A stretch of 15,376 bases of DNA, taken from the NCBI GenBank assembly GCA_049596955.1, contig JBMYMD010000030.1:1-15376 (forward strand), read 5' to 3'. The DNA comes from UBA3478 sp049596955 (GTDB lineage: Bacteria > Bacteroidota > Bacteroidia > Flavobacteriales > Flavobacteriaceae). The first letter of the stretch is position 1. Every line of letters starts with the position of its first letter. A program made the translations under genes and the position numbers. The notes beneath the pieces are model-generated. The model made no database searches, was not told where the DNA came from, and was given only the letters and a program-made list of their open reading frames with translations. Positions 1-6,282 of the stretch are shown here, one piece after another.

Positions 1-59
1 TCTAAATAAACTTTTTGGTCTTTCCTGTAGACAACTTTAGGGTAATTAATTGCATCCAT
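1..59 (-). CDS. Start of an unidentified protein, cut by the window edge
   Basis: An open frame begins with ATG at 59 and runs off the window after 19 codons (MDAINYPKVVYRKDQKVYL). An in-frame TGA lies 30 nt upstream of the ATG, so this start is the likely one. It begins 47 nt past the 3' end of the tRNA-like sequence and is on the same strand. A short N-terminus of the form M..I.YPKV..RK resembles, to my recollection, the start of some Bacteroidota tyrosine recombinases, and position next to a tRNA fits an integrase. Nineteen residues cannot settle this, so both the gene and its function are inference. Confidence 0.33.
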   Translation of the reverse strand, partial: MDAINYPKVVYRKDQKVYL

Positions 60-105
60 TTTGGCACTTATTTGGCAGTTAATAATTCAGTAACTGCTTA
101 AGCCC

Positions 106-180
106 TTTTCTACATGGAGTTTCAACCAATGACCCCCACCCTGTCAAGGTGGTGCTCTAAACCAACTGAGCTAACGGAAC
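106..180 (-). pseudogene. tRNA-Val(GAC)-like sequence with a disrupted 3' third
   Basis: The 5' two thirds are a clean tRNA: D stem GCTC/GAGC, anticodon stem CCACC/GGTGG, anticodon GAC in a 7-nt loop (valine), variable region GGGTC. It closely matches the intact tRNA-Val at 3648-3722 up to GGTT of the T loop. Beyond that point it diverges. The T loop reads TTGAAAC instead of TTCGAAT, the T stem has a mismatch, and the acceptor arms (GTTCCGT and GTAGAAA) pair poorly. No CCA is encoded. It is therefore probably a truncated or decayed tRNA gene rather than a working one. A TAnnTTTG element sits just upstream. Confidence 0.6.
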
Positions 181-186
181 TCTTGG

Positions 187-194
187 CAAAAATA
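187..194 (-). promoter_or_regulatory. -7 promoter element of the tRNA-Val-like gene
   Basis: Read on the minus strand this is TATTTTTG, a full match to the Bacteroidota -7 consensus TAnnTTTG, ending 7 nt before the tRNA-like sequence. I see no good TTG at the usual distance upstream, so the assignment is tentative. If real, transcription would begin almost at the first tRNA base. Confidence 0.3.
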
Positions 195-242
195 GGCGTT
201 TGTACAGGTAATTTAAAGTATAACTACAATTATTTGACCTGA

Positions 243-902
243 CTAATAATTGAATAAAAAATATGGAGAAGGAAAGTGAGAAGCTACCATAGGCATTAAG
301 TCGGGTGATATGTAGCCCCAATCTAGATAGCCTTCATCTACAGCTCGCTCTGTTAAGATTTGAAGATGTACATGACAGAACCATCCGCCGCTATCACTCT
401 CTTTACCAATTCGAGCAAATTCTTGACCCGCCTTTATTTGATCTCCTTCAGAAATGCTGTGAGGAGTTTTTAAATGCCCATAAAAAGAATAAAAGGTAAC
501 CTGATTTACACAGTGCTTTAAAATGACAAAGCCACCGTAATTTCCTATTTGTGTTTCTTTACCAATTTTATAGACCTCTGCATTTAAAGGAGCGTACATA
601 GGGACATCATAAGGCACAACAATGTCTAAGCCCAAATGGTAATAACGTTTCTCTTGAATGATATTCGAATATAATCTCAGTAAATTTTTTCGCTCCTCCA
701 AATACCTTCCGATACCCCATTGTGCAGAAGACGCATATAACTCTTCAAAAATCATTTGATCAAAAACTTCAAAATCAGTCAAATTATATTCTAAGGTTTT
801 TGGATTACTAGAAGAGAAGTCAAAAACGTAGGGCTCTCCTTTTAAATAATCTCCGAATAAGGGAAAGATATCTGTGTTTTGAAGATTGAGCGGATAGTAC
901 AT
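243..902 (-). CDS. M23-family (LytM-type) zinc metallopeptidase
   Basis: The protein (219 aa) has the M23 metal site: H89-L-G-L-D93 (HxxxD), the Y-G-H143-L segment, and H177-V-H179 (HxH). In the family, H89, D93 and H179 bind zinc and the other histidines act in catalysis. Members usually cleave peptide cross-links in peptidoglycan. No signal peptide or membrane segment is visible, which matches a group of roughly 220-aa flavobacterial M23 proteins of uncertain location and substrate. The frame could also start at TTG 926 (8 residues longer). I prefer ATG 902 because a promoter-like pair at 924-951 places the TTG inside the -7 box. No Shine-Dalgarno precedes either start. The gene follows the terminator at 953-979, so it is probably transcribed alone. 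Confidence 0.83.
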   Translation of the reverse strand: MYYPLNLQNTDIFPLFGDYLKGEPYVFDFSSSNPKTLEYNLTDFEVFDQMIFEELYASSAQWGIGRYLEERKNLLRLYSNIIQEKRYYHLGLDIVVPYDVPMYAPLNAEVYKIGKETQIGNYGGFVILKHCVNQVTFYSFYGHLKTPHSISEGDQIKAGQEFARIGKESDSGGWFCHVHLQILTERAVDEGYLDWGYISPDLMPMVASHFPSPYFLFNY

Positions 903-923
903 ATCGTAATTAGTAGATAAAAA

Positions 924-951
924 CAATATTAGACATTATGAGTGAACCCAA
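924..951 (-). promoter_or_regulatory. Candidate promoter of the M23 peptidase gene
   Basis: On the minus strand TTG (951-949) is followed after 17 nt by TAATATTG (931-924), one mismatch from TAnnTTTG. It lies between the upstream terminator and the ATG at 902, where a promoter is needed, and would give a leader of about 15 nt. The match is imperfect. Confidence 0.35.
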
Positions 952-952
952 C

Positions 953-979
953 AAAAAAGGCCTTCAAAACTGAAGACCT
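953..979 (-). terminator. Intrinsic terminator of the secreted-protein gene
   Basis: Minus-strand RNA forms a 9-bp stem, AGGTCTTCA with TGAAGGCCT around a GTTT loop, followed by six T. One pair is U.G in minus-strand RNA but would be a C/A mismatch in plus-strand RNA, so the hairpin is built for minus-strand transcripts. It lies 90 nt beyond the stop at 1070. Its core is identical to the tRNA-Val terminator at 3609-3635. Confidence 0.75.
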
Positions 980-1069
980 TCAGGCACACTATTAGAATTT
1001 AGAATACTTAATTCTTTGTACAGAACAATTAAGAAAGAATATTTATGAACTTAATCGTATTTATAAGTA

Positions 1070-1585
1070 TTACTTACTTAAATCGGAATTGATAATCCAA
1101 TAGTTGGGATCAAGCACATCTTGATTTTTTCTGAGCCAGCTCTTAGGAAGCTTTCCTTTCATCATATGATGCTTTATAGCTGTAAACAATTCTTTGTGGT
1201 CTTCATAATAACTGAACAGAGTTTCTCCAGTCCAAATTTTAATGCCAACGATTTCGAATTCTTTCAAGGCAAACCAGGTCCTTTTATTTTTTGACATGAA
1301 CTCTTGAGTACTTATTACCATGCAACCAAAGGCTTCTTTGGAAAAAGAAAGCTCATTGTTACGTTCAAATAAAAATGTGATTTCAGCATCTTGGTCAAGA
1401 CAACCCAAGTGTTCGTTGACAAAAGAAATCTCGTTTCCATCACCAAAAAATACTGAGGTTAGTATCAGATCTCCATTATTTGACATTTGAATATCAAATT
1501 TACTGCGTAAAAGACCTATTGGAGATTGTGCTTGTAAATAGACGGTAACACACAAAGAAACCATCACTAGAATAGATTTTTTCAT
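1070..1585 (-). CDS. Secreted protein of unknown function
   Basis: I do not recognise this 171-aa protein. It starts with a good signal peptide: KK, a hydrophobic core over residues 4-17, and a likely cut after LQA at 18-20. It should therefore be exported to the periplasm or beyond; no lipobox is seen. The mature part has two cysteines (in HLGCL and FGCM, about residues 62 and 88), which could form a disulfide, and no membrane helix. The C-terminal third is basic and aromatic (KSWLRK, NYWIINSD). It appears to be monocistronic, with a promoter at 1606-1633 and a terminator at 953-979. No enzymatic motif is evident. Confidence 0.72.
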   Translation of the reverse strand: MKKSILVMVSLCVTVYLQAQSPIGLLRSKFDIQMSNNGDLILTSVFFGDGNEISFVNEHLGCLDQDAEITFLFERNNELSFSKEAFGCMVISTQEFMSKNKRTWFALKEFEIVGIKIWTGETLFSYYEDHKELFTAIKHHMMKGKLPKSWLRKNQDVLDPNYWIINSDLSK

Positions 1586-1605
1586 AATATAAGATTTGGA
1601 TAGCC

Positions 1606-1633
1606 CAAACTTATACCTTCTTAATCAATACAA
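1606..1633 (-). promoter_or_regulatory. Promoter of the secreted-protein gene
   Basis: Minus-strand TTG (1633-1631), 17 nt, then TAAGTTTG (1613-1606). This fits the Bacteroidota primary sigma consensus fully and sits 21 nt upstream of the ATG at 1585. Confidence 0.55.
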
Positions 1634-1856
1634 GATGTATTTCGTCGATATTACGATGAACACAACACTTTAAGTGTATTCTTAAAAATAGTAGTGCACT
1701 AAGAGGAATTACCTGAGTTTTAACTGAAACTGATCTGATTTAATTGAAAATATTCCATAGCCATGTTCTGCCTATTCTGCATACTTTCAAGCTTATTCGT
1801 TAAAAAGCAACCGAATTATAAGGTTTTCATATTCCTAGATAATAGCTTTTAAACTA
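1634..1856. other. Intergenic stretch without a recognised gene
   Basis: The stretch between the promoter at 1606-1633 and the stop of the next gene is AT-rich, with no ORF of convincing coding character. A 5-bp inverted repeat (AATAG/CTATT) overlaps the stop codon near 1857 but lacks a T-run, so I do not call a terminator for the tandem gene pair. Confidence 0.4.
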
Positions 1857-2417
1857 TTAATTATCATCCAAATTCATCCATACATTTAAGGCATAAACAG
1901 TGACAGCAACCGTTGAAGTAATAGCTCCTAATAAGGCATTAGTTGTTGATTTTTTTCTTGAACCTTTTTCGTATCCTCGGATGTAATAAATGTCATTAAC
2001 AATAAGATTGTTTTCGTTGGAAACCACAGATTGTGAGGGGAGTTGTTCTGATGAAAGGTAAACAACAGCTGTTCCTATAAGGCCTAAAAAGAAACCTACG
2101 GCTATGTTCCCTCCTTTATTCTTGGCGTATCTCTTTCCGTCTAGTATTCCTAACTGATATTTTTCAGCATCTGTTAATTCTTGATTAATACCAATTATAG
2201 AAATACGATTATTCTTGATTTTAGTCAAACCATTGGCATTTCTAATTTTTACAGAATTGACCGAAAACTTCACAATTTCACCTTTATGTATTGCACCATC
2301 AGTAGTAACTAAGACGTCACTCACATCATTTAGATCAAGTGGTTTTGCCCATATTAAGGTGGAATTACTAAACAGTAGAACCAAGCTCAAGAGGGTATGG
2401 ATTATTTTCCTAGACAT
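1857..2417 (-). CDS. Unrecognised envelope protein, tandem paralogue B
   Basis: This 186-aa protein begins with a signal peptide (basic start, hydrophobic residues 5-22, likely cut near WA-K). An N-terminal segment (about 33-75) reads as short beta strands of the DVLV..DG...KGEIVKF type, seen in many Bacteroidota proteins that respond to or decorate the envelope. A block at 83-99 (AEKYQLGILDGKRYA) leads into a Gly-rich membrane segment (GFFLGLIGTAVVYLSS, about 108-123). Then come IRGYEKGSRKKS and a second hydrophobic stretch near residues 161-180. It is the second gene of a likely two-gene operon, 32 nt after its paralogue. A role at the inner membrane facing the periplasm is inferred; molecular function is unknown. 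Confidence 0.72.
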   Translation of the reverse strand: MSRKIIHTLLSLVLLFSNSTLIWAKPLDLNDVSDVLVTTDGAIHKGEIVKFSVNSVKIRNANGLTKIKNNRISIIGINQELTDAEKYQLGILDGKRYAKNKGGNIAVGFFLGLIGTAVVYLSSEQLPSQSVVSNENNLIVNDIYYIRGYEKGSRKKSTTNALLGAITSTVAVTVYALNVWMNLDDN

Positions 2418-2449
2418 ATAATTGATTTTAACTTCTTAGGAAAGTTCGC

Positions 2450-2992
2450 TTAAACACCTGACAAACTTAATCCGTACAGCAAAACTAAAATTCCATTACC
2501 TATTAAAGCCTGACTTCCTGACTTAGAACGCGCCCCTTTCTCATAGCCTTGTATATAATTAATATCATTGGCAATGGCTTTTTGAGCTCCATTAGCAGCT
2601 TGATAAGATGGTAATTGATCCGAAGACACATAAACTACTGCAGTCCCTATCAATCCAAAAAAGAAACCTACTGCTAAATTGCCACCTTTATTTAAGGCGT
2701 ATCTTTTACCGTCTAATATTCCCAACTGATATTTTTCGGCCGCAGTTAATTCTTGAGCTAATGCAATAAGTCCAATTTCATTGTTCTTAATTTTAAGAAT
2801 ACCATCGTCATTTTTAATTTTCAATGAATTTGCAGAAAACTTAACAATTTCGCCTTGAATTGACTCACCATTGGCTAGAATAACAACGTCTGTTATGGGC
2901 TCTTTGACTTCAAAATCATCCATCGCCGAGAGCTGTAAGGTAAATACGAGACAAAGGATACAAAATGCGGTATTTATAAAATAATTTTTCAT
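2450..2992 (-). CDS. Unrecognised envelope protein, tandem paralogue A
   Basis: Paralogue of the next gene downstream, 180 aa. I start it at ATG 2992 rather than 3031, because from there a normal signal peptide follows (MKNYFINTAFCILCLVF, likely cut after LSA at 21-23). The longer start would bury it behind 13 extra residues. Order of parts: signal peptide; short-strand segment 35-75 (DVVILANGESIQGEIVKF); LTAAEKYQLGILDGKRYA; membrane segment about 108-124; YIQGYEKGARSKS at 147-159; final hydrophobic tail 162-180. Over residues 79-129, 44 of 51 positions match the paralogue, while the rest is more divergent. It is first in the likely operon. I saw no clear promoter upstream. Confidence 0.72.
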   Translation of the reverse strand: MKNYFINTAFCILCLVFTLQLSAMDDFEVKEPITDVVILANGESIQGEIVKFSANSLKIKNDDGILKIKNNEIGLIALAQELTAAEKYQLGILDGKRYALNKGGNLAVGFFFGLIGTAVVYVSSDQLPSYQAANGAQKAIANDINYIQGYEKGARSKSGSQALIGNGILVLLYGLSLSGV

Positions 2993-3321
2993 GTGAAGAA
3001 CATATGTTTTTAGAAATGCAATATAATCCATTCACCTTACATGGATAGTTAATACCTTACGTTTTGATAAAAAACTCATAATAAAATACTAACTCCACAC
3101 TTGAATTCTATTTGCATCTTTGATACGTCTCAAGCATTCAAGATGCTTAAAGTTATTTTACTTGTGTTAGTTACTAGGGAGTCCGTGGACTCCCTTTTTA
3201 TAAATGCATTTAATTGAGATGCATTTTTTCGAGCATATCTACATTGTATGACAGTCTATATTAGTAGTCATCGCCCAATTAATAAGAAAGCGCCACACTT
3301 AATTTTCAGTAACCCAAAAGC
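2993..3321. other. Intergenic stretch with hairpins and a plus-strand terminator
   Basis: No convincing protein gene is present on either strand; the best plus-strand ORF in it has 24 codons. It contains a perfect 6-bp hairpin at 3132-3148 (AAGCAT/ATGCTT, 5-nt loop) and, 27 nt later, a strong terminator hairpin on the plus strand. Since no plus-strand gene precedes them, they may belong to an unannotated small RNA. Confidence 0.4.
3176..3199 (+). terminator. Plus-strand intrinsic terminator without an upstream gene
   Basis: AGGGAGTC (3176-3183), loop CGTG, GACTCCCT (3188-3195), then TTTT. The 8-bp GC-rich stem and T-run make a good intrinsic terminator for plus-strand RNA; read on the minus strand there is no T-run after it. 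The plus strand upstream, as far as the opposing genes, has no ORF, so its transcript is unidentified. Confidence 0.6.
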
Positions 3322-3495
3322 TTATTTTTTTTGCTTTAGAATTTCCATTTGTTTTAATACTTCTTCAGCTTCAAAGGTTTTTTGATCGCTTTTACTCCTG
3401 TTCGTTTTAGAGAATTCATATGCTTCTTTCAACAAAGCCCTATACTTAATTTCAAGTTTTTCTAATTCTGTTTTTCTTTTAAATAGCCCAAACAT
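3322..3495 (-). CDS. Lacal_2735-type small protein
   Basis: A 57-aa protein: MFGLFKRKTELEKLE at the start, then YRALLKEAYEFSKTNRSKSD, and KTFEAEEVLKQMEIL before a lysine-rich end. This is the pattern of the small Bacteroidota family known as Lacal_2735: a short MFGLFK-type N-terminus, two charged helices likely to form a coiled coil or hairpin, and the N-R-x-x-S-D turn (residues 32-37). No signal peptide or membrane segment is seen, so it is probably cytoplasmic. Its function is not known. It lies alone, upstream of the terminator-bearing gap and downstream of tRNA-Val on the same strand. Start ATG 3495 is the only plausible one. The frame was translated by hand. Confidence 0.82.
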   Translation of the reverse strand: MFGLFKRKTELEKLEIKYRALLKEAYEFSKTNRSKSDQKTFEAEEVLKQMEILKQKK

Positions 3496-3608
3496 AATAG
3501 TTGATATTTTTGTTTTTTAGTTTTTATTTAAAACTAGTGATACTTTCAATAAGTTTTAAATGCTCTTCAATACAAATTACAGCTATGGAGTTGGCGTATA
3601 CCCCCACA

Positions 3609-3635
3609 AAAAAAGGCCTTCAAAACTGAAGACCT
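3609..3635 (-). terminator. Intrinsic terminator of tRNA-Val
   Basis: Minus-strand RNA: AGGTCTTCA, loop GTTT, TGAAGGCCT, then seven T (through 3608). It starts 13 nt after the tRNA 3' end. The U.G pair in the stem again favours the minus strand. The 27-nt core equals that at 953-979. Confidence 0.75.
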
Positions 3636-3647
3636 AGTTTATCGATG

Positions 3648-3722
3648 TGGGCCCTACTGGATTCGAACCAGTGACCCCCTGCTTGTAAGGCAGGTGCTCT
3701 GAACCAACTGAGCTAAGAGCCC
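3648..3722 (-). tRNA. tRNA-Val (anticodon UAC)
   Basis: The 75-nt cloverleaf is complete. The acceptor pairs GGGCTCT with AGGGCCC (one G.U), D stem GCTC/GAGC, anticodon stem CCTGC/GCAGG with loop CTTACAA (anticodon TAC, reading GUA and other valine codons), T stem ACTGG/CCAGT with canonical loop TTCGAAT, and discriminator A. The terminal CCA is not encoded in full (CAT follows), so it is added after transcription. A strong promoter lies 19 nt upstream and a terminator 13 nt downstream, so it forms its own transcription unit. Confidence 0.96.
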
Positions 3723-3740
3723 TCTCATTATTGAGGACTG

Positions 3741-3770
3741 CAAATATAATTTTAAGTATCGACTCTACAA
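3741..3770 (-). promoter_or_regulatory. Promoter of tRNA-Val(UAC)
   Basis: Minus-strand TTG (3770-3768), 19 nt, TATATTTG (3748-3741). This is a full match to the Bacteroidota sigma consensus in sequence and spacing, placed about 10-15 nt ahead of the expected tRNA leader. Confidence 0.65.
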
Positions 3771-3925
3771 GTACTTTTTTAAAAAAAATGTGCCGACATG
3801 AATAATCACCATTGATTTATATCCTTTCTTTATTTAAAGTATTCAAATCGCTTCTTTTTTGTCAATCAACGAGGATAGTCCTCTGCTTAATTTTCATGTC
3901 ATATCTTTAAGCAAACCTATCAGAC

Positions 3926-4660
3926 ATGGAAACTAAAAAGGTAGTTCTTTCGCCTTATCTCAAATACACTATTGAAGGATTAGTCATCTTTGCCAGTGTT
4001 TTATTCTCATTTTATTTAGGAAACCTTAACCAAACGAAAGCCAACTATGAGTTGAAAAACACCTATCTCAATGATTTAATCGTAACCCTAGAGGACGATA
4101 TCAATCAAATTCAACTGGTTATTGACGAGTTGAATGAAAGTGAAAACAAAATCAATTTAGTTCAAAATGACATTGAAAAAAACCACCTACTCTTAGATGA
4201 TCACAAGGCACTTTCTTCAGCGATCCAGATTAATATAGCCTTGTCATTTTTTCCAAAAAAAGGGGTTTTTAATCAGATGATTTCAACCGGTACTTTTGAA
4301 TTAATTGCTAGCGATGAACTCAAATCTAATCTACTAGAAATCTACAATCATTTGAATGAAAGAAACTATGCCATATCGAATGAAATTGATTCGTGGAATA
4401 TGAATTTTACGGATCAGATGTATCTAAACTTTAATATCAGAGCAGGTTATGATATGATGAACGGAGAATTTTATGGAAAAGAAAAATTATTGAATTACGA
4501 TTTTGACAGATCGTTTTATCTATCAAAAAGATTCAATGGATATCTATCAAGAGCACTGATTTATTCGCAACAATACAAAAGATTATTAAGCAACTTCAGC
4601 GAAGCCTACAAAAAGTCGAAAGCTTTGGCGACACAAGAACTCATGCTTGACCAAAACTAG
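3926..4660 (+). CDS. DUF6090-like single-pass membrane protein
   Basis: The 244-aa protein has a short cytoplasmic start, one membrane helix at about residues 14-33 (TIEGLVIFASVLFSFYLG), and directly after it NLNQTKANYELKNTYLNDL. This is the layout of the Bacteroidota DUF6090 proteins: helix near the N-terminus, N-x-N/W-N-x motif, then a long helical domain with regularly spaced Leu and acidic residues (LIVTLEDDINQIQLVIDEL). Family function is not known; the C-terminal 200 residues should lie in the periplasm. The gene stands alone on the plus strand and ends 1 nt before the opposite stop of folC. Upstream (3771-3925) I saw no full consensus promoter, only a GAGGA/TCCTC inverted repeat at 3870-3882. 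The family assignment is from recollected pattern. Confidence 0.72.
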   Translation: METKKVVLSPYLKYTIEGLVIFASVLFSFYLGNLNQTKANYELKNTYLNDLIVTLEDDINQIQLVIDELNESENKINLVQNDIEKNHLLLDDHKALSSAIQINIALSFFPKKGVFNQMISTGTFELIASDELKSNLLEIYNHLNERNYAISNEIDSWNMNFTDQMYLNFNIRAGYDMMNGEFYGKEKLLNYDFDRSFYLSKRFNGYLSRALIYSQQYKRLLSNFSEAYKKSKALATQELMLDQN

Positions 4661-4661
4661 T

Positions 4662-5876
4662 CTATAGTACTTCTGCAACCACAAAAGTACTTCCACCTAT
4701 AAAAATCAAATCTGATTTACCTGCATTTAGTTGTGCTTTGTGATAGGCGTCTGTGACACTTGAACAGTACTCCCCTTTTAGGTCAAATCGTTTTGAATGC
4801 TCAAATAATTCTGAGGCAGGAAGAGCTCTATTAATTTTTGGAGCAGTAAAATAGTAATGGGCTTTTTTGGGTAAAAGGGCTAGGATATCATCGATGTTTT
4901 TATCCTTCACCATTCCGAAAACAATATAGAGGTTATCATATTTTTGATCCGCCAACTGCTTAAAAACAAATTGTAATCCATCTACGTTGTGAGCAGTATC
5001 ACAAACAGTGTTTTTCTTTAGCCATTGCCATCTTCCTTGAATTTCAGTATTAGCGACAACCTTTTGCAAACCATCGCTCACCGCTTTTGGAGAAATTGAA
5101 AATTCAATGTGCTTATTGAGAACATCTATAGCAGTAACCACAGTGTTTATATTGAAAACTTGATAAGTTCCCTTCAAATCTGATTTAAATCCAGAAGGAG
5201 TATCTGAAGCCCAGTAAATTGGAGCATTTTGCTCCTCTGCCTTAGTTTGAAACACCCTTTCTGTTTCTTCTTGAGTATTGCCTATAATTACAGGGATATT
5301 AGGCTTAATAATTCCAGCCTTTTCGTGAGCTATTTTTTCTAAGGTATCACCTAAAAAGGCTTGATGGTCCAAGCCAATAGTTGTTATAATACTCATAAGG
5401 GGAATAATTACATTTGTGGAATCTAATCTTCCTCCCATACCTACTTCTATAACGGCTATGTCAACATTTTGATCGGCAAAATATGAAAAGGCCATTCCCA
5501 CGGTGAGTTCAAAAAAACTCAATGCATGAGCCAAAATATAATCCTTGTGCGTCGAAATAAAGGTCATCACAAATTCTTCTGAACACATGCCAGAGTTGGT
5601 GCGAATACGTTCTCTAAAGTCCACTAAATGAGGAGAGGTGTACATCCCCACTTGATATCCATCTTCCATCAATATTGAAGTGAGCATGTGAGAGCAAGAC
5701 CCTTTACCATTGGTCCCTCCAACATGAATGGATTTAAACTTGTAATGGGGGTTTTCGAGATGGTCTAGCCATGAGTAGGTTTTATCAAGTTTGAACTCCA
5801 ATGCCGATTTACCATCACGCTGATACATCGGTAGACGATTAAACATCCACTCCAGTGTTTGATTATAGTTTTGCAT
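4662..5876 (-). CDS. folC: Bifunctional folylpolyglutamate synthase/dihydrofolate synthase
   Basis: This cytosolic Mur-ligase-family enzyme uses ATP to add glutamate to dihydropteroate and to reduced folates, making and retaining folate coenzymes. The 404 aa are full length for the family. Seen in order: P-loop GTNGKGS at 54-60; SPHL at 81-84; EVGMGGRLDSTN at 144-155 (Mg and substrate region); GLDH at 168-171; EKAGIIK at 185-191; GRWQ at 281-284; C-terminal-domain DTAHN at 293-297; FGMVKDK at 320-326; and the closing GGSTFVVAE at 394-402. It is the last gene of the nhaD-exbB-exbD-folC run, starting 3 nt after the exbD stop, which suggests translational coupling. Whether both activities are present cannot be read from sequence. 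Confidence 0.95.
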   Translation of the reverse strand: MQNYNQTLEWMFNRLPMYQRDGKSALEFKLDKTYSWLDHLENPHYKFKSIHVGGTNGKGSCSHMLTSILMEDGYQVGMYTSPHLVDFRERIRTNSGMCSEEFVMTFISTHKDYILAHALSFFELTVGMAFSYFADQNVDIAVIEVGMGGRLDSTNVIIPLMSIITTIGLDHQAFLGDTLEKIAHEKAGIIKPNIPVIIGNTQEETERVFQTKAEEQNAPIYWASDTPSGFKSDLKGTYQVFNINTVVTAIDVLNKHIEFSISPKAVSDGLQKVVANTEIQGRWQWLKKNTVCDTAHNVDGLQFVFKQLADQKYDNLYIVFGMVKDKNIDDILALLPKKAHYYFTAPKINRALPASELFEHSKRFDLKGEYCSSVTDAYHKAQLNAGKSDLIFIGGSTFVVAEVL

Positions 5877-5879
5877 GTA

Positions 5880-6278
5880 TTAACCTTCGGGCTGCACGGC
5901 CAAAATAAGCTTGTAGTTTTTTTTGTTGGCTAGGTTCATCACCTTTACACTTTCCTTAAGCGGAATATTTTCATCGGCGTACAGGATAATAGTAGGCGTT
6001 TCGATTCGCTCTAAAGCCTTGTCAAGTTCTATTTCTAAATAATCTGATGAAATTTGCTCACCATCGATAAACCAATTAAGGGTTTTGTCAATGCTAACAG
6101 TAACCATATTTGGATCTGCAGCCTTAGTTTGATTTCCCTCAGCAGTGGGCGTAATTAAGTCTAAAGCTTTAGGAACATTTGAGGTAAGTAAAAAGAAAAT
6201 GAGAAGCAAAAAAACTACGTCTGTCATAGAAGACATATTAAACTGAGGATTAATCAAATTCTTTCGCTGAATCTTCAT
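5880..6278 (-). CDS. exbD: ExbD/TolR-family biopolymer transporter
   Basis: The 132-aa inner-membrane protein works with ExbB-type pentamers to convert the ion gradient into mechanical energy, either for TonB-dependent import or for a Tol-type system. One membrane helix spans about 19-35 (TDVVFLLLIFFLL), with the essential family aspartate at D20. The rest is a periplasmic domain ending in the family motif YADENIPLKESVKVMNLANK (100-119). The protein is near usual length (about 130-150 aa). It follows exbB by 4 nt and precedes folC by 3 nt. TonB is not in this window, so the partner is not established; ExbD and TolR cannot be told apart on sequence alone. Confidence 0.92.
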   Translation of the reverse strand: MKIQRKNLINPQFNMSSMTDVVFLLLIFFLLTSNVPKALDLITPTAEGNQTKAADPNMVTVSIDKTLNWFIDGEQISSDYLEIELDKALERIETPTIILYADENIPLKESVKVMNLANKKNYKLILAVQPEG

Positions 6279-6282
6279 AAGT

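Noticed and set aside
1769..1858. 29-codon plus-strand ORF (MFCLFCILSSLF...)
   Set aside because: Too short, no promoter or ribosome binding site, and no family resemblance; AT-rich chance ORF.
1850..1870. Inverted repeat AATAG/CTATT as terminator of paralogue B
   Set aside because: Short AT-only stem and no T-run on the minus strand.
2215..2421. 68-codon plus-strand ORF opposite paralogue B
   Set aside because: Antisense shadow of a gene with a signal peptide and a close paralogue; no family features of its own.
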